Below are positions 51,390 through 61,530 of a stretch of 64,000 bases of DNA, one piece after another (position 1 is the stretch's first letter; every line of letters starts with the position of its first letter). The notes beneath the pieces were generated by a model. It worked only from the letters and a program-made list of their open reading frames with translations. It was not told the origin of the DNA and ran no database searches. Source of the stretch: Owenweeksia sp. (GTDB lineage Bacteria; Bacteroidota; Bacteroidia; Flavobacteriales; Schleiferiaceae); the NCBI GenBank assembly GCA_028277105.1, contig JANQHO010000141.1, forward strand, positions 1 to 64,000, written 5' to 3'. A program made the position numbers and the translations under genes.

Positions 51390-54236
51390 TTAAAACCTGA
51401 ATGCCAGTCCGTATAATATTTGACGCGGGGCAAGGTATCGAGCCGGATTACGCGGGTCTGTCCCTGACTGGGCAGGGTTGTTGAAACGCGGATCGAGCCA
51501 GTCTGAAGGGACATCGTCACCAAATTCATAAGCCCTCCCGGTTACAGGATTGATAATCTGTGAGTTTCGTGCATCGAGCAGGTTGCGTACTTCTATACTG
51601 AGTGAAACACCTCTACCCCCGGAAAGTCCCAGAGGAATATTATAAGTGACCTTAAGATCAAAATTATGCCAGGGATCGGCAACTTCAGAAAGATTGGCGC
51701 TGGTGATCTCTTCGTATAGCGGACGGCCCAACTCGTTATTCTCAATAAAGGTGTAGGGTGTGTAGCGAAAACCTGAAGTAAACTGATAAGACAGGTAAAT
51801 ACTGAGACCGGTCAGGTCGAGACCGGCAAAAGGCAGGGTACTATCCGGTGAGAAAACAATTCCGGCATTAATATTCCAGGGGCGGTCAAAAGCCAGAAAC
51901 TGTTCTTTGGTATTGGAGACCTCTCCGTTCTCAGCAATTTGCAAAGCAGATTCGCGGGCTGAATTGGATTTTCCTTTAGCTACCTGGTAAGCTACGTTGG
52001 TAAACGTGCGGAAGTAGCTGTTTATCCTGAATTGGGTACCCAACTCAACTCCGTAAATGCGGGCGTAATCCTGGTTGATGAAAAAAGTCTTGGTATTAGG
52101 GCGACCGGACTGGTCCCTGATTAATACGCTCCGGGAAACGATATAATCGAAACGGTTGTTGTTAAAGGCAGTAAAGGTTACAGCAAGATCCTTGGTGATC
52201 TTGGACTTCAAGCCTATTTCATAAGAAACATTTACCTCAGGGTCGAGATCGGGGTTACCCAGGTCGGAAAGAAATGACTGGTCCTGAAATACAGGATCTA
52301 AACCTGCATAAATAAAACGAGGGTGTGGTAACCTCATACTATGACCGTAGTTAAAGTACAGAACGTTATTCTCTGTTACCGGAAAAGAAACATTGATACG
52401 GGGCAGTAGGCGAGCTTTCCAGCGGAGACCAAAAAGCTCCACGGTTTTTCTTTCGTAGTCTTCCCTTACCTGGTCTACTACCGGAGCATCGGGATTACTT
52501 ACAGCATCATCGGCAAATTTGCCTGGCGCCCAGTAGTTAAAACGAAGACCCAGAGTGGCTATAATGCCTTTATAAGTGATCCTGTCCTGGAAGAAAATTC
52601 CACCTTCAATGGGTCTGGCCAGCCAGATGTCGTTGCTGCTGCCTATACTAAGAGAAGGTGTAGAAGTAGTATCATTGATAACTATAGGGGCTCCAACCCA
52701 GGGACGGCTTACATCCACCCACTGGTATTCGGTAAATGTATTTTGCAAACCAAAACTGAATTCATTAGCCTTATTGGGAATATAAGTGGCTTTTAGGTTT
52801 ACAGTGTATTCCTGGGCATAGTGGTCGTGCCAAACGGGTGTTATCCCTCCGTTGTTAGTCAAGCCGCCATCACTGGGATTTACAAAAAGTATTCCGGGAG
52901 GAAGGTCTATAAGATCAAAAATGTCAACCGGGTATGTAATGATATTATCCTCGTCCAGTATCTGGTCTACAGATTCCGTTCTGAAGGCTCTTCCATTGGC
53001 ATCGGCCCTTAAGTTGGTAAACAATCTTCCAAGAGAAAGACTCAACCCCCAACTCTTAGTGATGAGGTGATTGATATTGATTGCTGTGAGGTTAGAATGA
53101 TGGGTATAGGTAGTAGCATTATCTAAATTGAGGCTGCGGGAATACTGAAAGCCAGGGGTGAGAATAGCATCAAAACCGACAATTTGCAGGGTGCGGGTAT
53201 TCTGATTGATGTTAAGCGAATGCTGATTGGTAATACTGATCTTGGTACCGGGTTTTAGCTGATAACTCAGTTTCAGGGTATGAGTATAAGAGTTGGTTTG
53301 GCGAGGAGCCCAAAACTCAGGGTTTTCAGAAAAAAGTGAGCTTTGGATCTGATCAGCCGTAGCTCCAAAGTATTCGTCCGTGAGAAAAATACTTCCACTG
53401 GTAAACAGTTTTAACTTGCCATTGGTAAAAGGGATTGGGGTGCCTAGACTCATTTCAACCCTGTCCGTATTAAAGGACGAAGCAATATCACTGCTTCCGA
53501 GGTAGTCTCTTTGCCAGCTTCCGGAAATTTCAAATTTGTCTCCCCCTTCGCGTATAGTGGTGTTAACCACACCGGAGCTTCCTCCTCCAAATTCAGCACC
53601 TGCCCCGCCAGTTATCAGATTTACATTGGAGATGGAACTACTGGAAACATCAACGCCAAAGCCAGTTCCGGCAAGAGGGTCCTGTGCACTAATACCATCT
53701 ACTATGTATTCGGTTTCATAAACCCTGGCTCCTCTGATCTGTAGTCCGTCCTGGGTTTTCACTACCCCAGCTTGCATTTCCAGCACTTCCTGTACGTTGC
53801 GAACGTTCATTTCCGCAATTTCTTCCTGTTTGATGCTTACTTCAGAAGCGGCCAACTCGAGATTTATCTGGCTGGAACGGCCTACTACCGTAACCTCGTT
53901 AAGTGATTCTGTCTGCTCCTTAAGAATAACGTCAAGGGTCTTATTTTCGCCTGCTGTGAAACGGATACCATTGTATATTTTGGTTTCGTAGCCAATAAAT
54001 TGGACTTTTATTTGGTAGTCATTGGGTTTAATCCCGTTAATGGTGTAATTACCATTAATATCAGCGGCAGCACCTTTATATGTTCCAACCAAAGTTATAG
54101 AAGCACCAATGAGAGGCTGTCCGTCAGAGGCATCAGTGATTGTACCTGAAAGAGATGCCGTTTCCTCCTGAGCATAAAGGCTATATGTTACCAGGATTAT
54201 CTGGAAGCAGATTAATATTTTTTTGCTAAAATTCAT
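51390..54236 (-). CDS. TonB-dependent receptor with carboxypeptidase-like N-terminal domain
   Basis: From ATG 54236 this is 948 aa (an ATG at 54293 would hide the signal). Signal peptide: FSKKILICFQIILVTYSLYAQ. A CarboxypepD_reg-like domain follows (ASLSGTITDASDGQPLIGAS), then the plug (VRNVQEVLEMQAGVVK, IRGARVYETEYIVDGI) and a 22-strand type barrel ending in PRQILYGLAFRF. It imports or senses a bulky ligand at the outer membrane using TonB energy. No SusD partner is present, so it is not a standard polysaccharide locus. Its start overlaps the preceding fibronectin-like lipoprotein gene by 11 bp. The surrounding genes suggest the ligand is released by secreted enzymes, which is inference. Confidence 0.93.
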   Translation of the reverse strand: MNFSKKILICFQIILVTYSLYAQEETASLSGTITDASDGQPLIGASITLVGTYKGAAADINGNYTINGIKPNDYQIKVQFIGYETKIYNGIRFTAGENKTLDVILKEQTESLNEVTVVGRSSQINLELAASEVSIKQEEIAEMNVRNVQEVLEMQAGVVKTQDGLQIRGARVYETEYIVDGISAQDPLAGTGFGVDVSSSSISNVNLITGGAGAEFGGGSSGVVNTTIREGGDKFEISGSWQRDYLGSSDIASSFNTDRVEMSLGTPIPFTNGKLKLFTSGSIFLTDEYFGATADQIQSSLFSENPEFWAPRQTNSYTHTLKLSYQLKPGTKISITNQHSLNINQNTRTLQIVGFDAILTPGFQYSRSLNLDNATTYTHHSNLTAININHLITKSWGLSLSLGRLFTNLRADANGRAFRTESVDQILDEDNIITYPVDIFDLIDLPPGILFVNPSDGGLTNNGGITPVWHDHYAQEYTVNLKATYIPNKANEFSFGLQNTFTEYQWVDVSRPWVGAPIVINDTTSTPSLSIGSSNDIWLARPIEGGIFFQDRITYKGIIATLGLRFNYWAPGKFADDAVSNPDAPVVDQVREDYERKTVELFGLRWKARLLPRINVSFPVTENNVLYFNYGHSMRLPHPRFIYAGLDPVFQDQSFLSDLGNPDLDPEVNVSYEIGLKSKITKDLAVTFTAFNNNRFDYIVSRSVLIRDQSGRPNTKTFFINQDYARIYGVELGTQFRINSYFRTFTNVAYQVAKGKSNSARESALQIAENGEVSNTKEQFLAFDRPWNINAGIVFSPDSTLPFAGLDLTGLSIYLSYQFTSGFRYTPYTFIENNELGRPLYEEITSANLSEVADPWHNFDLKVTYNIPLGLSGGRGVSLSIEVRNLLDARNSQIINPVTGRAYEFGDDVPSDWLDPRFNNPAQSGTDPRNPARYLAPRQILYGLAFRF

Positions 54237-55698
54237 TGACCAGTATTTCTTCGAGGAAGGTTTGTAAGCTGCTGGCATCTCCAGCATAATCATGCAATTG
54301 AAGGCCGAAAAATATTTGATTGATCACATTACCAGGTCTTCTTACTGTGGCAACAGTATTGGTTCCCGTCCAGCCCTGTAGCTTGAGGAGTTGGCCCCGG
54401 TAAAAGTTTTCAGCATCGGAGGTGGCGGTAATCGGAACAATACCCGTTTGCACACTGGCAGGAATAAGCTTGGGTAAGCTGGGTAATATCAGGGGAACCA
54501 ATCCACTGTCTGGCGGAACTACTCTGGCCTGACCTGAATTGGAAACAACAAGGCCAGCAATAGGATAGGGGCCGGTTAATTCTGAAATGTCAGCGTCTGT
54601 GGCAAAACTGGTTGTTATCAGCGACTTACCTCCTATATTAGCAAAGCTTTGAATAACAGGGGCCATGAAGCTTAGAATAGTTGTATTTCGACCTGTGACA
54701 GCATTGGTAAAGGTTTCCCGGCCGGTATTAAAAAATATTTTGTTGTAAAGACTGACAAGCAATGTCATAGTTGGATCCCAATACTTAGGCAGTTGTTCCC
54801 CGCTGATATCAGCCCCCAGATTCAGCATGTCGTATTCTATAGGGAAGTTATTAAAAAAGGTATTATATTGATCTGTTATTGACTGCACATCGCCTGAAAT
54901 CCAGAGTAATTTGGCATTGGGGGTTTTGTTTTTATAAAAGAATACTTCAGCGGTGTCGGGTTCGCCATAAGTGCCGGCATTATCAACGGCCCTTATCTGG
55001 AGGTAATTATCGGCATTGGCTTCAATTCCGCTAATCAAGTCAGGTTGGGCATTACTTTGAGTACCGTAGTATACTCTGGCAGTGGCAGGGCCAGTAGTAA
55101 CACTGGTGTCAATTACAAAAGATATGAGTTGTTCTCCGAGACTTAGCGGATACCAGTCTCCATTATTAAATCTCACTTCCACGCCTTCTATGGTAGCATC
55201 GCCATCGGGATCCGTAGCTTCCCAGTAAAAAGTAGCTACACATAAAGCAGTGTCCCCGGGGCTGCGATCATTGTCAAAACTGGCAACAGGAGGGCTGTTT
55301 TTAAGCGGTATTCGTAAAAAAGCAGGGGTTGGGTCAACGGCATTGTTGTTATCAATGGAGCGGACATAAAAATCAACGTCTGCAAATTGCAGACCTGTCG
55401 GTATGGTAAATAAAATGGTAGAATCCTGGGTTTGAGTATAATTCCAGTTTTCATTGTCGGTAGAAATCTCGAAGCCGGTAATGAAACCATCAGCATCGGT
55501 GCCAAACCAGGTCAATCTTACTGATGAGTTTAAACGGTCTTCACCATCAAGGTCTATGCTTTCGATACTTATTTTAGTGTCAGGAGCTACATTTTCTTTA
55601 AAATCTCCTTTTACACAAGAGCTCAAAACAAAAAAACTGCTTAAAGCAATAAGACGAAACAGGGAAATCAAGTTTAATTGTAAAACTTTTTTCCTCAT
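54226..55698 (-). CDS. Lipoprotein with fibronectin/PKD-like repeats upstream of the TonB receptor
   Basis: From ATG 55698 this is 490 aa (a start at 55734 is possible but adds a tail). Lipoprotein signal: FRLIALSSFFVLSSCVK. Two beta-sandwich modules follow with repeated DGFITGFEISTDNENW and DATIEGVEVRFNNGDWYPL patterns, resembling fibronectin type III. The C-terminal ~230 residues start KLLWISGDVQSITDQYNTFF and look like a flavodoxin- or GATase-like alpha/beta domain. No named family is certain. It likely sits on the outer surface next to the TonB receptor, whose start its stop overlaps, and may bind the ligand. Confidence 0.65.
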   Translation of the reverse strand: MRKKVLQLNLISLFRLIALSSFFVLSSCVKGDFKENVAPDTKISIESIDLDGEDRLNSSVRLTWFGTDADGFITGFEISTDNENWNYTQTQDSTILFTIPTGLQFADVDFYVRSIDNNNAVDPTPAFLRIPLKNSPPVASFDNDRSPGDTALCVATFYWEATDPDGDATIEGVEVRFNNGDWYPLSLGEQLISFVIDTSVTTGPATARVYYGTQSNAQPDLISGIEANADNYLQIRAVDNAGTYGEPDTAEVFFYKNKTPNAKLLWISGDVQSITDQYNTFFNNFPIEYDMLNLGADISGEQLPKYWDPTMTLLVSLYNKIFFNTGRETFTNAVTGRNTTILSFMAPVIQSFANIGGKSLITTSFATDADISELTGPYPIAGLVVSNSGQARVVPPDSGLVPLILPSLPKLIPASVQTGIVPITATSDAENFYRGQLLKLQGWTGTNTVATVRRPGNVINQIFFGLQLHDYAGDASSLQTFLEEILVNEF

Positions 55699-55718
55699 AA
55701 CAGCAGATTGGAATAATT

Positions 55719-55749
55719 TAATGAGGCCCCTCAAAGGGGCCTCATTAAA
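55719..55749. terminator. Hairpin between the OB-fold cargo gene and the lipoprotein gene
   Basis: AATGAGGCCCCT and AGGGGCCTCATT arms around a short CAA/TTG centre form a very stable stem. Only weak T-runs follow, so it may partially attenuate the downstream genes rather than end the operon. Confidence 0.6.
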
Positions 55750-55757
55750 GGTTTATA

Positions 55758-57986
55758 TTATTTGGTGATGATCACTTTGTGTGTGCTAAGAACACTATTG
55801 CGATCATCTGAAACTTTTAAAATGTAAACACCGGGAACCAGTTGGCTAACATTCATTTCAATCCTACCCTCTCTGTTTTGGGATGATTTAGATAGCAGTA
55901 TTTTACCATCTATACCGTGAAGTTTAGCGGAGATGTTTTCGGCTGAAGCTTCGATGGTAATATTGGTGCTGGCCGGGTTGGGATAAATGTTTACTGATCC
56001 AAAGCTTTCAACTTCACTGATAGAGAAGAAAGGGGTCATACAAGTTGAGTTATCCAGGGTAACACCACTGATGTTATCAAAGTCGAAGTTATTACGGGGG
56101 GTCAGTTTAAAATTACCGAATGAGTAATACAACAAGCCGGTAATGCCATCCATGGTAATGCTAGTATTTGTAATGACCGGAGGAAAAGCCATTATACCAT
56201 CGTCAGTGGCCCATGAAGGGTCGGTCACCAATTGTACGTAAAGAGAAGACTGAGCACTGTTTCCATCCTGGCGACCGGCAAGTATCCTGCGGGAATCACC
56301 TTCACCGGTTAAACCAGGAGCGTTAGCTACGCGGTATTCGGCAAAGCCGGCATCTTCGTCAGAAACTACGATCTGGCCATTGGGATTTTCATAAGTAACC
56401 AGCATGCTCTCGTATTTTTCATACTCATTGATCTCCGTCATATCAGAAGGATCGAGAATGATAGGGTCTACTTCAGCGCCAACGCCAAGACTGGTCACAC
56501 TTTGAACTGTCATTACGGTAAAGCCGAATGATTCTGAAATTGCACCCGTAACTTCAATACCCTCATTGCGGTAAACTGAGTTAAGGTCTAAGCTCGATCT
56601 CAAAGCCAAACCGGCATATTCGGTAGCGGAAGTATCCTGGATGTAAACGTAACCCAGGTCACAATCGCGGTTAGCAGCCGTAACAAAACCCCTTACGGTA
56701 ACGGTTTGACCGTCAAGAGGAGAACTGCCCGTGGCGTCAAATGGAGTTTGTATATCGGAAATAGTCAGTATTCCATCACGTACAAGAACAATGGCAGTAT
56801 TTTGAGTTTGTCCTGTGGGGGTAGTGGGATAGGTAGATACATTTTGAGCATCATCTTCAGCTTCTATATAGTATCGTACCAAAGAACTATCAGCTTGAGC
56901 AGGTATGGTATATTCATAGATGTTTCCGGAAGTATTGGTCATGGTAGCCTGGGTAAAAGCGCTAACAGGAGCAGTGGGATTGGCAGACCAATAAATTGAG
57001 ACCGAATTAACAGTGCCATCCGGATCTGAGATATCTGCTGTTATTTGAATAGGATCGCCACTGGTAGGAACAACCGGGGAATTAGCCACATTAGTTATTG
57101 AAGGGGGAAGACTGGCTACAGTAAAATGAGAGGGTTTAAAAGGGTGAATTGCGTAACCGTTGCCTGTACCTCCTGCACAACCATTGGATAGATGTTCTAC
57201 AACACCTATTATTGACGAGTAGAAAGTACCGACAGCAGGGGCTACAAAAGAACCTGTAGAGCTAGGGGAATTTGGGTTAAGAGTCTGCCAGGTGGTAAGT
57301 TTCATGGCAAGGAAAAAATCATCGATCAAAATAGCATTGCCGGCTGAATCAGTTACAACGAAGTTAATTCTTGCCGTAGTACCACTACCCTGAGGAATAA
57401 GGTTAGAAACAGTAACATTCTTTATTTCGATAAAACCGCCTTCCCAGGGTTGGCCGGTGCTTATTTGGTTTACCTGATTAGCATCGTTTAGATCACCAAC
57501 CGGAACTACAGCAGGGGTAAAGGTTGGAAAAGTAGTAGCAGACAGCACGGTAATGGAGTTATTATCTAGCGGCTGGAACTGGGTAGCACCTCTGAACATA
57601 CCTACTACGCCTGTAACCTCTAAAAGGTCTCCTTCTATGTAAGTGGTGAAATCATCTGTAGCCTGGCTGGTTCCCCAGTTTACGCCCATTACTTCGAGTC
57701 CGGTTCTGGGGCCTACAGCACCTCCATTGGCACTGTCATTCATCCAAATAAACGGACGAATACCGTTGGCTCCACTAATTGAACCAGATGCGTTTTCACA
57801 TAAACCGCCATCTGTAACCACATAGCCAACAAAGGTTACGGTATCCAGATAATAAATTGAAGTATCATTACAATTGGCCAAATCTACAGGAGTGTTTATG
57901 TCCATAATCGAAACAACCGGATAAGGTTGTGCGTAAAGGCTTGCAGTTATAAAAGCTGCAGTTAGAAGAGTAAAAAGATTTCTCAT
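55758..57986 (-). CDS. T9SS cargo with OB-fold-like (DUF5689-type) domains
   Basis: This 742-aa protein has a signal peptide (LFTLLTAAFITASLYAQ). Two modules look like OB-fold domains found near extracellular nucleases and hydrolases in Bacteroidota: residues ~25-190 (LDTVTFVGYVVTDGGL … DLLEVTGVVGMFRGATQF) and ~390-500 (PLDGQTVTVRGFVTAANRDC, then NEGIEVTGAISESFGF). Between them lies an Ig-like region (PVVPTSGDPIQITADISDPDG). The C-terminus is a T9SS type A tag (VNIYPNPASTNITIE, GVYILKVSDD). It should be secreted by T9SS. It is 12 bp from the next gene upstream. A substrate-binding role is likely; no catalytic motif is clear. Confidence 0.78.
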   Translation of the reverse strand: MRNLFTLLTAAFITASLYAQPYPVVSIMDINTPVDLANCNDTSIYYLDTVTFVGYVVTDGGLCENASGSISGANGIRPFIWMNDSANGGAVGPRTGLEVMGVNWGTSQATDDFTTYIEGDLLEVTGVVGMFRGATQFQPLDNNSITVLSATTFPTFTPAVVPVGDLNDANQVNQISTGQPWEGGFIEIKNVTVSNLIPQGSGTTARINFVVTDSAGNAILIDDFFLAMKLTTWQTLNPNSPSSTGSFVAPAVGTFYSSIIGVVEHLSNGCAGGTGNGYAIHPFKPSHFTVASLPPSITNVANSPVVPTSGDPIQITADISDPDGTVNSVSIYWSANPTAPVSAFTQATMTNTSGNIYEYTIPAQADSSLVRYYIEAEDDAQNVSTYPTTPTGQTQNTAIVLVRDGILTISDIQTPFDATGSSPLDGQTVTVRGFVTAANRDCDLGYVYIQDTSATEYAGLALRSSLDLNSVYRNEGIEVTGAISESFGFTVMTVQSVTSLGVGAEVDPIILDPSDMTEINEYEKYESMLVTYENPNGQIVVSDEDAGFAEYRVANAPGLTGEGDSRRILAGRQDGNSAQSSLYVQLVTDPSWATDDGIMAFPPVITNTSITMDGITGLLYYSFGNFKLTPRNNFDFDNISGVTLDNSTCMTPFFSISEVESFGSVNIYPNPASTNITIEASAENISAKLHGIDGKILLSKSSQNREGRIEMNVSQLVPGVYILKVSDDRNSVLSTHKVIITK

Positions 57987-57998
57987 AGGATTGGGTGT

Positions 57999-60161
57999 TT
58001 ATTTAATTATTACAAATTTTCCGGTTTGCGATTTTCCGGTTTCTAGGTCTTCAACGGAGAACATGTACAGCCCTCTGCTTATGATCTGGTTTTCAGATGA
58101 CAAAAGATCCCAGGCGTGTTCTCCTCCGGAAAAACGGTTATCTTCATTTTGTTCAGCCCCAAAGGTCCGGAACCAACGTATATCGCTGCCATTGTTGGTT
58201 TCTGAATTATGACGGATTTCATCAATGAAATCCCCTCCTACAGTGTAGATACGGATAATACACCTAGCCGGAAGATTGGCGAAAATTATTTTGCGGCTTT
58301 CTTCCTGAAAGTTGGAGATACCTTCCCAGGCTGCTCCGTAATAGTAGGGGTTGGGATAAACAAAAGGTTTGCTATTCTCAATGTCATCATTCGGGGCAGT
58401 TCCGGTAAATGCCCTGAAATCATTGATCAGAAAACTCGATTCGAGCGAAGCTATCCCTCTTTCTTCATCCCCGGTATCGAAAGCAGAAATAGCTACAGCA
58501 TATTGCCATCCATTAGAAACATTATCAATGGTATACTTATAAATATACTCGTTGGTATCTCCCGGAAAAAAAACGGCTTCATCGAGCCTGATGCTTTCAA
58601 ACCCCGTTTCAAAGAAGAGCCCATTGCCAGGGTTGTCATACTGGGCGATCAGGGTTAAATTATTAGTCAGGTCAGAAGGTCCCTGAACGTCAAAGCCCAA
58701 CTTGGAAAGATAAACTCTGTAACCTTCAAAATCTTTTTCATTGCTGATGGGATCAATAGAATTACGGGAGTTATCAGCCCAGTAGATCTCTATTTTATTA
58801 TCACTGGTAAAAACTTTAGTGCGCGGAGGATCAGGAGGGGCAGGCAGAGAAAAACGGGTAATCTGGCCATCTCCATCTATGTCTTCATCATTATCGAGTA
58901 TACCATTAAAATTAACATCTTCTCCAATGTAAGTCTCCTGGGCAAAAATGGCATTATTGATCAGGTTTTGTCTCTGGAACAGGTTGTTGTCGCTGTTAGG
59001 GTTACCGTCTTCGTTCTTTTTGGCCAGTATGTAAGCAAAGGTGATGTTTACCTCATCACCGGGCTCAAAATTGGCAAAAGGCCCGGCACCTACCAGATCG
59101 GATCGGTTTCCGGCAGCATTTAAAGCAGCCTGGTAATCTCTGTTTCCCGGGCAACCGGGATCACTGGGATCGATCCAGCAAGGGCTTTCGTTTAAACCAA
59201 TATTTAATTTGTCATAGCGGCCATTTTCTCCGGATGGAGCGGCAAACTCAGCCGTGAAATCATTAAATACCCAGGCATTGTAGGTAACTTCAAAGTTTTC
59301 TTCTTCAAATTGATTGGTAATAATATTGAAGTTACTGTCAATATCCGGGTGGTGGAAACCTTCTTTGTCATTGGCTCCCAGGAACATCTGGCCAATATAA
59401 CTTTCGGTAAAACCAAGGTCACCGGCAGCGTCATAGCAATAGGCGAGCTTATAGTCTTCCATATAGCCGTTTCCACCTTTGTTGTAAAAATCGGAACCTC
59501 CGGCCCCGGCAGGAGTAACATTCACATTTCTTATTACCGTATTATTCCATAGGCCCACGTATAGATTCTCATAACTGTCATTTCCTACATTTTTAATATT
59601 GAGATTTGCAAAGATCACAAAGTCGGAAAAATTGAAATTCCAATTATAAGTTTCCATTTCGATCAGCAGTCCCATACCATTATGAGCAGTACCTCCAACC
59701 CTGATATTGGTGCCGGGATAGAACTCAACAGTATCGGTCAAGATAGCTACAAAATCCTGATGCGAAACAGCAGAAGCATTGTAAAAGCGACTGTCGAACA
59801 AGGAGCTTTGCTCTTCCAAAGGTGTAATGGCAATAGTTTCAAAGCCTCCTGCCCCAGTTGAATAACCTGCGGGGGCATCGAGTGCAGAAGTAGTTACAGA
59901 TATGGCACCACCATTTCGCTTCCCACCTACCCAGATGCCACCTTCAAAAAGGTGCTCAATGCCTGAGCCTGCAGGGTATTCGCAACTTGGATTGCCCGTG
60001 CCATCCCTGTAGCCATCCAATGAGTTCCCAAATGTGCCAAAATTGCTGATGGCCATGCGTACGTTGGAAACGGAGGTAAGCTTGGTCTCATATTCCTGAG
60101 CCTCAATACTAATGCTCAAAATGATGAGAACAGATAACAGTGTTTTTTTCAGGTAGGTCAT
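57999..60161 (-). CDS. Large T9SS cargo of unknown function
   Basis: This 720-aa protein has a signal peptide (LLSVLIILSISIEA). It contains the segments SNVRMAISNFGTFGNSLDGY, GIEHLFEGGIWVGGKRNGG and NWNFNFSDFVIFANLNIKN, seen in many Bacteroidota surface proteins encoded near PorV-like barrels, then a fibronectin-like region (TSDNKIEIYWADNSRNSIDP). It ends in a sorting-domain-like tail (YVYPNPYYYG-type motif and SVEDLETGKSQTGKFVIIK). No enzyme motif is visible. Its start overlaps the nuclease-like gene's stop by one base, so it is in the same operon. Confidence 0.72.
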   Translation of the reverse strand: MTYLKKTLLSVLIILSISIEAQEYETKLTSVSNVRMAISNFGTFGNSLDGYRDGTGNPSCEYPAGSGIEHLFEGGIWVGGKRNGGAISVTTSALDAPAGYSTGAGGFETIAITPLEEQSSLFDSRFYNASAVSHQDFVAILTDTVEFYPGTNIRVGGTAHNGMGLLIEMETYNWNFNFSDFVIFANLNIKNVGNDSYENLYVGLWNNTVIRNVNVTPAGAGGSDFYNKGGNGYMEDYKLAYCYDAAGDLGFTESYIGQMFLGANDKEGFHHPDIDSNFNIITNQFEEENFEVTYNAWVFNDFTAEFAAPSGENGRYDKLNIGLNESPCWIDPSDPGCPGNRDYQAALNAAGNRSDLVGAGPFANFEPGDEVNITFAYILAKKNEDGNPNSDNNLFQRQNLINNAIFAQETYIGEDVNFNGILDNDEDIDGDGQITRFSLPAPPDPPRTKVFTSDNKIEIYWADNSRNSIDPISNEKDFEGYRVYLSKLGFDVQGPSDLTNNLTLIAQYDNPGNGLFFETGFESIRLDEAVFFPGDTNEYIYKYTIDNVSNGWQYAVAISAFDTGDEERGIASLESSFLINDFRAFTGTAPNDDIENSKPFVYPNPYYYGAAWEGISNFQEESRKIIFANLPARCIIRIYTVGGDFIDEIRHNSETNNGSDIRWFRTFGAEQNEDNRFSGGEHAWDLLSSENQIISRGLYMFSVEDLETGKSQTGKFVIIK

Positions 60162-61453
60162 TATCGTTTAATCAGCTTTTTGGTAACGGATAAGCTTTTG
60201 TTATCAGTAACATTGAGCAGATAAATACCAGCCGGCCAGTTCTTACTTTCAACTGTCAGGGGAATATCAGTATTCCAATAGGTCGAAAAAATGGACTTCC
60301 CCGTTAGATCGATTATATTGACTTTGAAGTTTTTACGATCAAATCCTGAAAGGCTCAGCTTCAGATTACCATCTACTGGGTTGTTGAATTTCAGTAGCTT
60401 GTTGAGCATATCGTACTCACTGATACCGATATTGGATTTTTGGATTTCTACCTCTAAAGTAATAGGGAGGTGATCGCTAAAATCATAAAGGGAACGCGCA
60501 ATATTGGAAGGAACCAATGAGTTATTCTGAAAGTTGAAATTACTGTTACAACAACCGTTTCCGGCATCCTGGCCTACTATGCGGTAGCGGTAATAATTCA
60601 TTTTACTGCTGCCGCTTATAATAGCATCCGATACCAGGAAATGGTCAAAGCGATCGTCCATTCCACCACCAGAAAAGCATCCGCCAGGAGAGGCATGAGT
60701 GCTTTGGGTATGGTAAAGTGAGTAAGTACTATTATTATTCCAGTTTCCAAACCCATTCAAGGGGTCGTTCAGGTTAATGCTGGGATTGCTGGTGTAATTG
60801 GTGAATTTTCTGTAGGCAGCTTCGGTAGACGAATACACATTGAGATCGCCACAGAGAATGATATTATCATCGGAAATATTGTTGTCAATATAGTCCATAA
60901 TGGCTTCAGCTGCCAGCTCTCGGGTTGACTGGTCAGAACTGCTGGAACCTGCTTTTAGGTGAGCGGCTGCTACGGTAAAAAAAACTGTATCGGCACCGTT
61001 TGCAAGCTTGGGGTCTTTGTAATATAGCCGGTAAAAATCTATGATCCTGGTAAGAGGAAAATTGTTTTTATCGCGTTCAACGATGTTCTGTTCCAGCAAA
61101 ACAAATTTGTTGCTGTCGTAATACAGCATATTCACAATGTCACTGAAAGAATTATTGGTATATGCCGCTGCCTGGTATTTGCTTATGCCGTTGGTATTGA
61201 GAACATTATCCCTTAGAAAGTTGGCGGTAATCGGGCTGGCGCCCAGTTCGTTAACTACAAAAATATCGGGATTCACATGATGTACAATACTCTCAAGGTC
61301 CTGATCGCGCACTGGAGGGTTGACACTGTGGGTACACGGTATACCTGTGGCACGGTAATACATGATGTTGTAGCACATGATCTTTACAGTGTCGGTCTGA
61401 GCGGATACGGAAAGGCAAGATAATATGAAGAAAGAATGTAAAAGTTTTCTCAT
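60161..61453 (-). CDS. Endonuclease/exonuclease/phosphatase (EEP) family secreted protein with T9SS tag
   Basis: This 430-aa protein has a signal peptide (LLHSFFILSCLSVSAQ). The EEP fold follows: MCYNIMYYR, PDIFVVNELGAS (metal-binding Glu), ILCGDLNVYSS (D, N), RFDHFLVSD and FSDHLPITLEVEI (D, H). These motifs match secreted DNase I-like nucleases and phosphodiesterases. The last ~80 residues are a T9SS type A sorting domain (LLKFNNPVDGNLKLS, IDLTGKSIFS, GIYLLNVTDNKS). It may digest extracellular nucleic acid or phosphoester substrates. It is the first gene of the minus-strand cargo/TonB/PorV operon. Specific substrate unknown. Confidence 0.85.
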   Translation of the reverse strand: MRKLLHSFFILSCLSVSAQTDTVKIMCYNIMYYRATGIPCTHSVNPPVRDQDLESIVHHVNPDIFVVNELGASPITANFLRDNVLNTNGISKYQAAAYTNNSFSDIVNMLYYDSNKFVLLEQNIVERDKNNFPLTRIIDFYRLYYKDPKLANGADTVFFTVAAAHLKAGSSSSDQSTRELAAEAIMDYIDNNISDDNIILCGDLNVYSSTEAAYRKFTNYTSNPSINLNDPLNGFGNWNNNSTYSLYHTQSTHASPGGCFSGGGMDDRFDHFLVSDAIISGSSKMNYYRYRIVGQDAGNGCCNSNFNFQNNSLVPSNIARSLYDFSDHLPITLEVEIQKSNIGISEYDMLNKLLKFNNPVDGNLKLSLSGFDRKNFKVNIIDLTGKSIFSTYWNTDIPLTVESKNWPAGIYLLNVTDNKSLSVTKKLIKR

Positions 61454-61530
61454 CCGCTTGTTCCCAAAATATCTTTGCGCAAAGATAACCAGCTACACGC
61501 TGATTTTATGAGCCGGATGTTAAGGCAATC

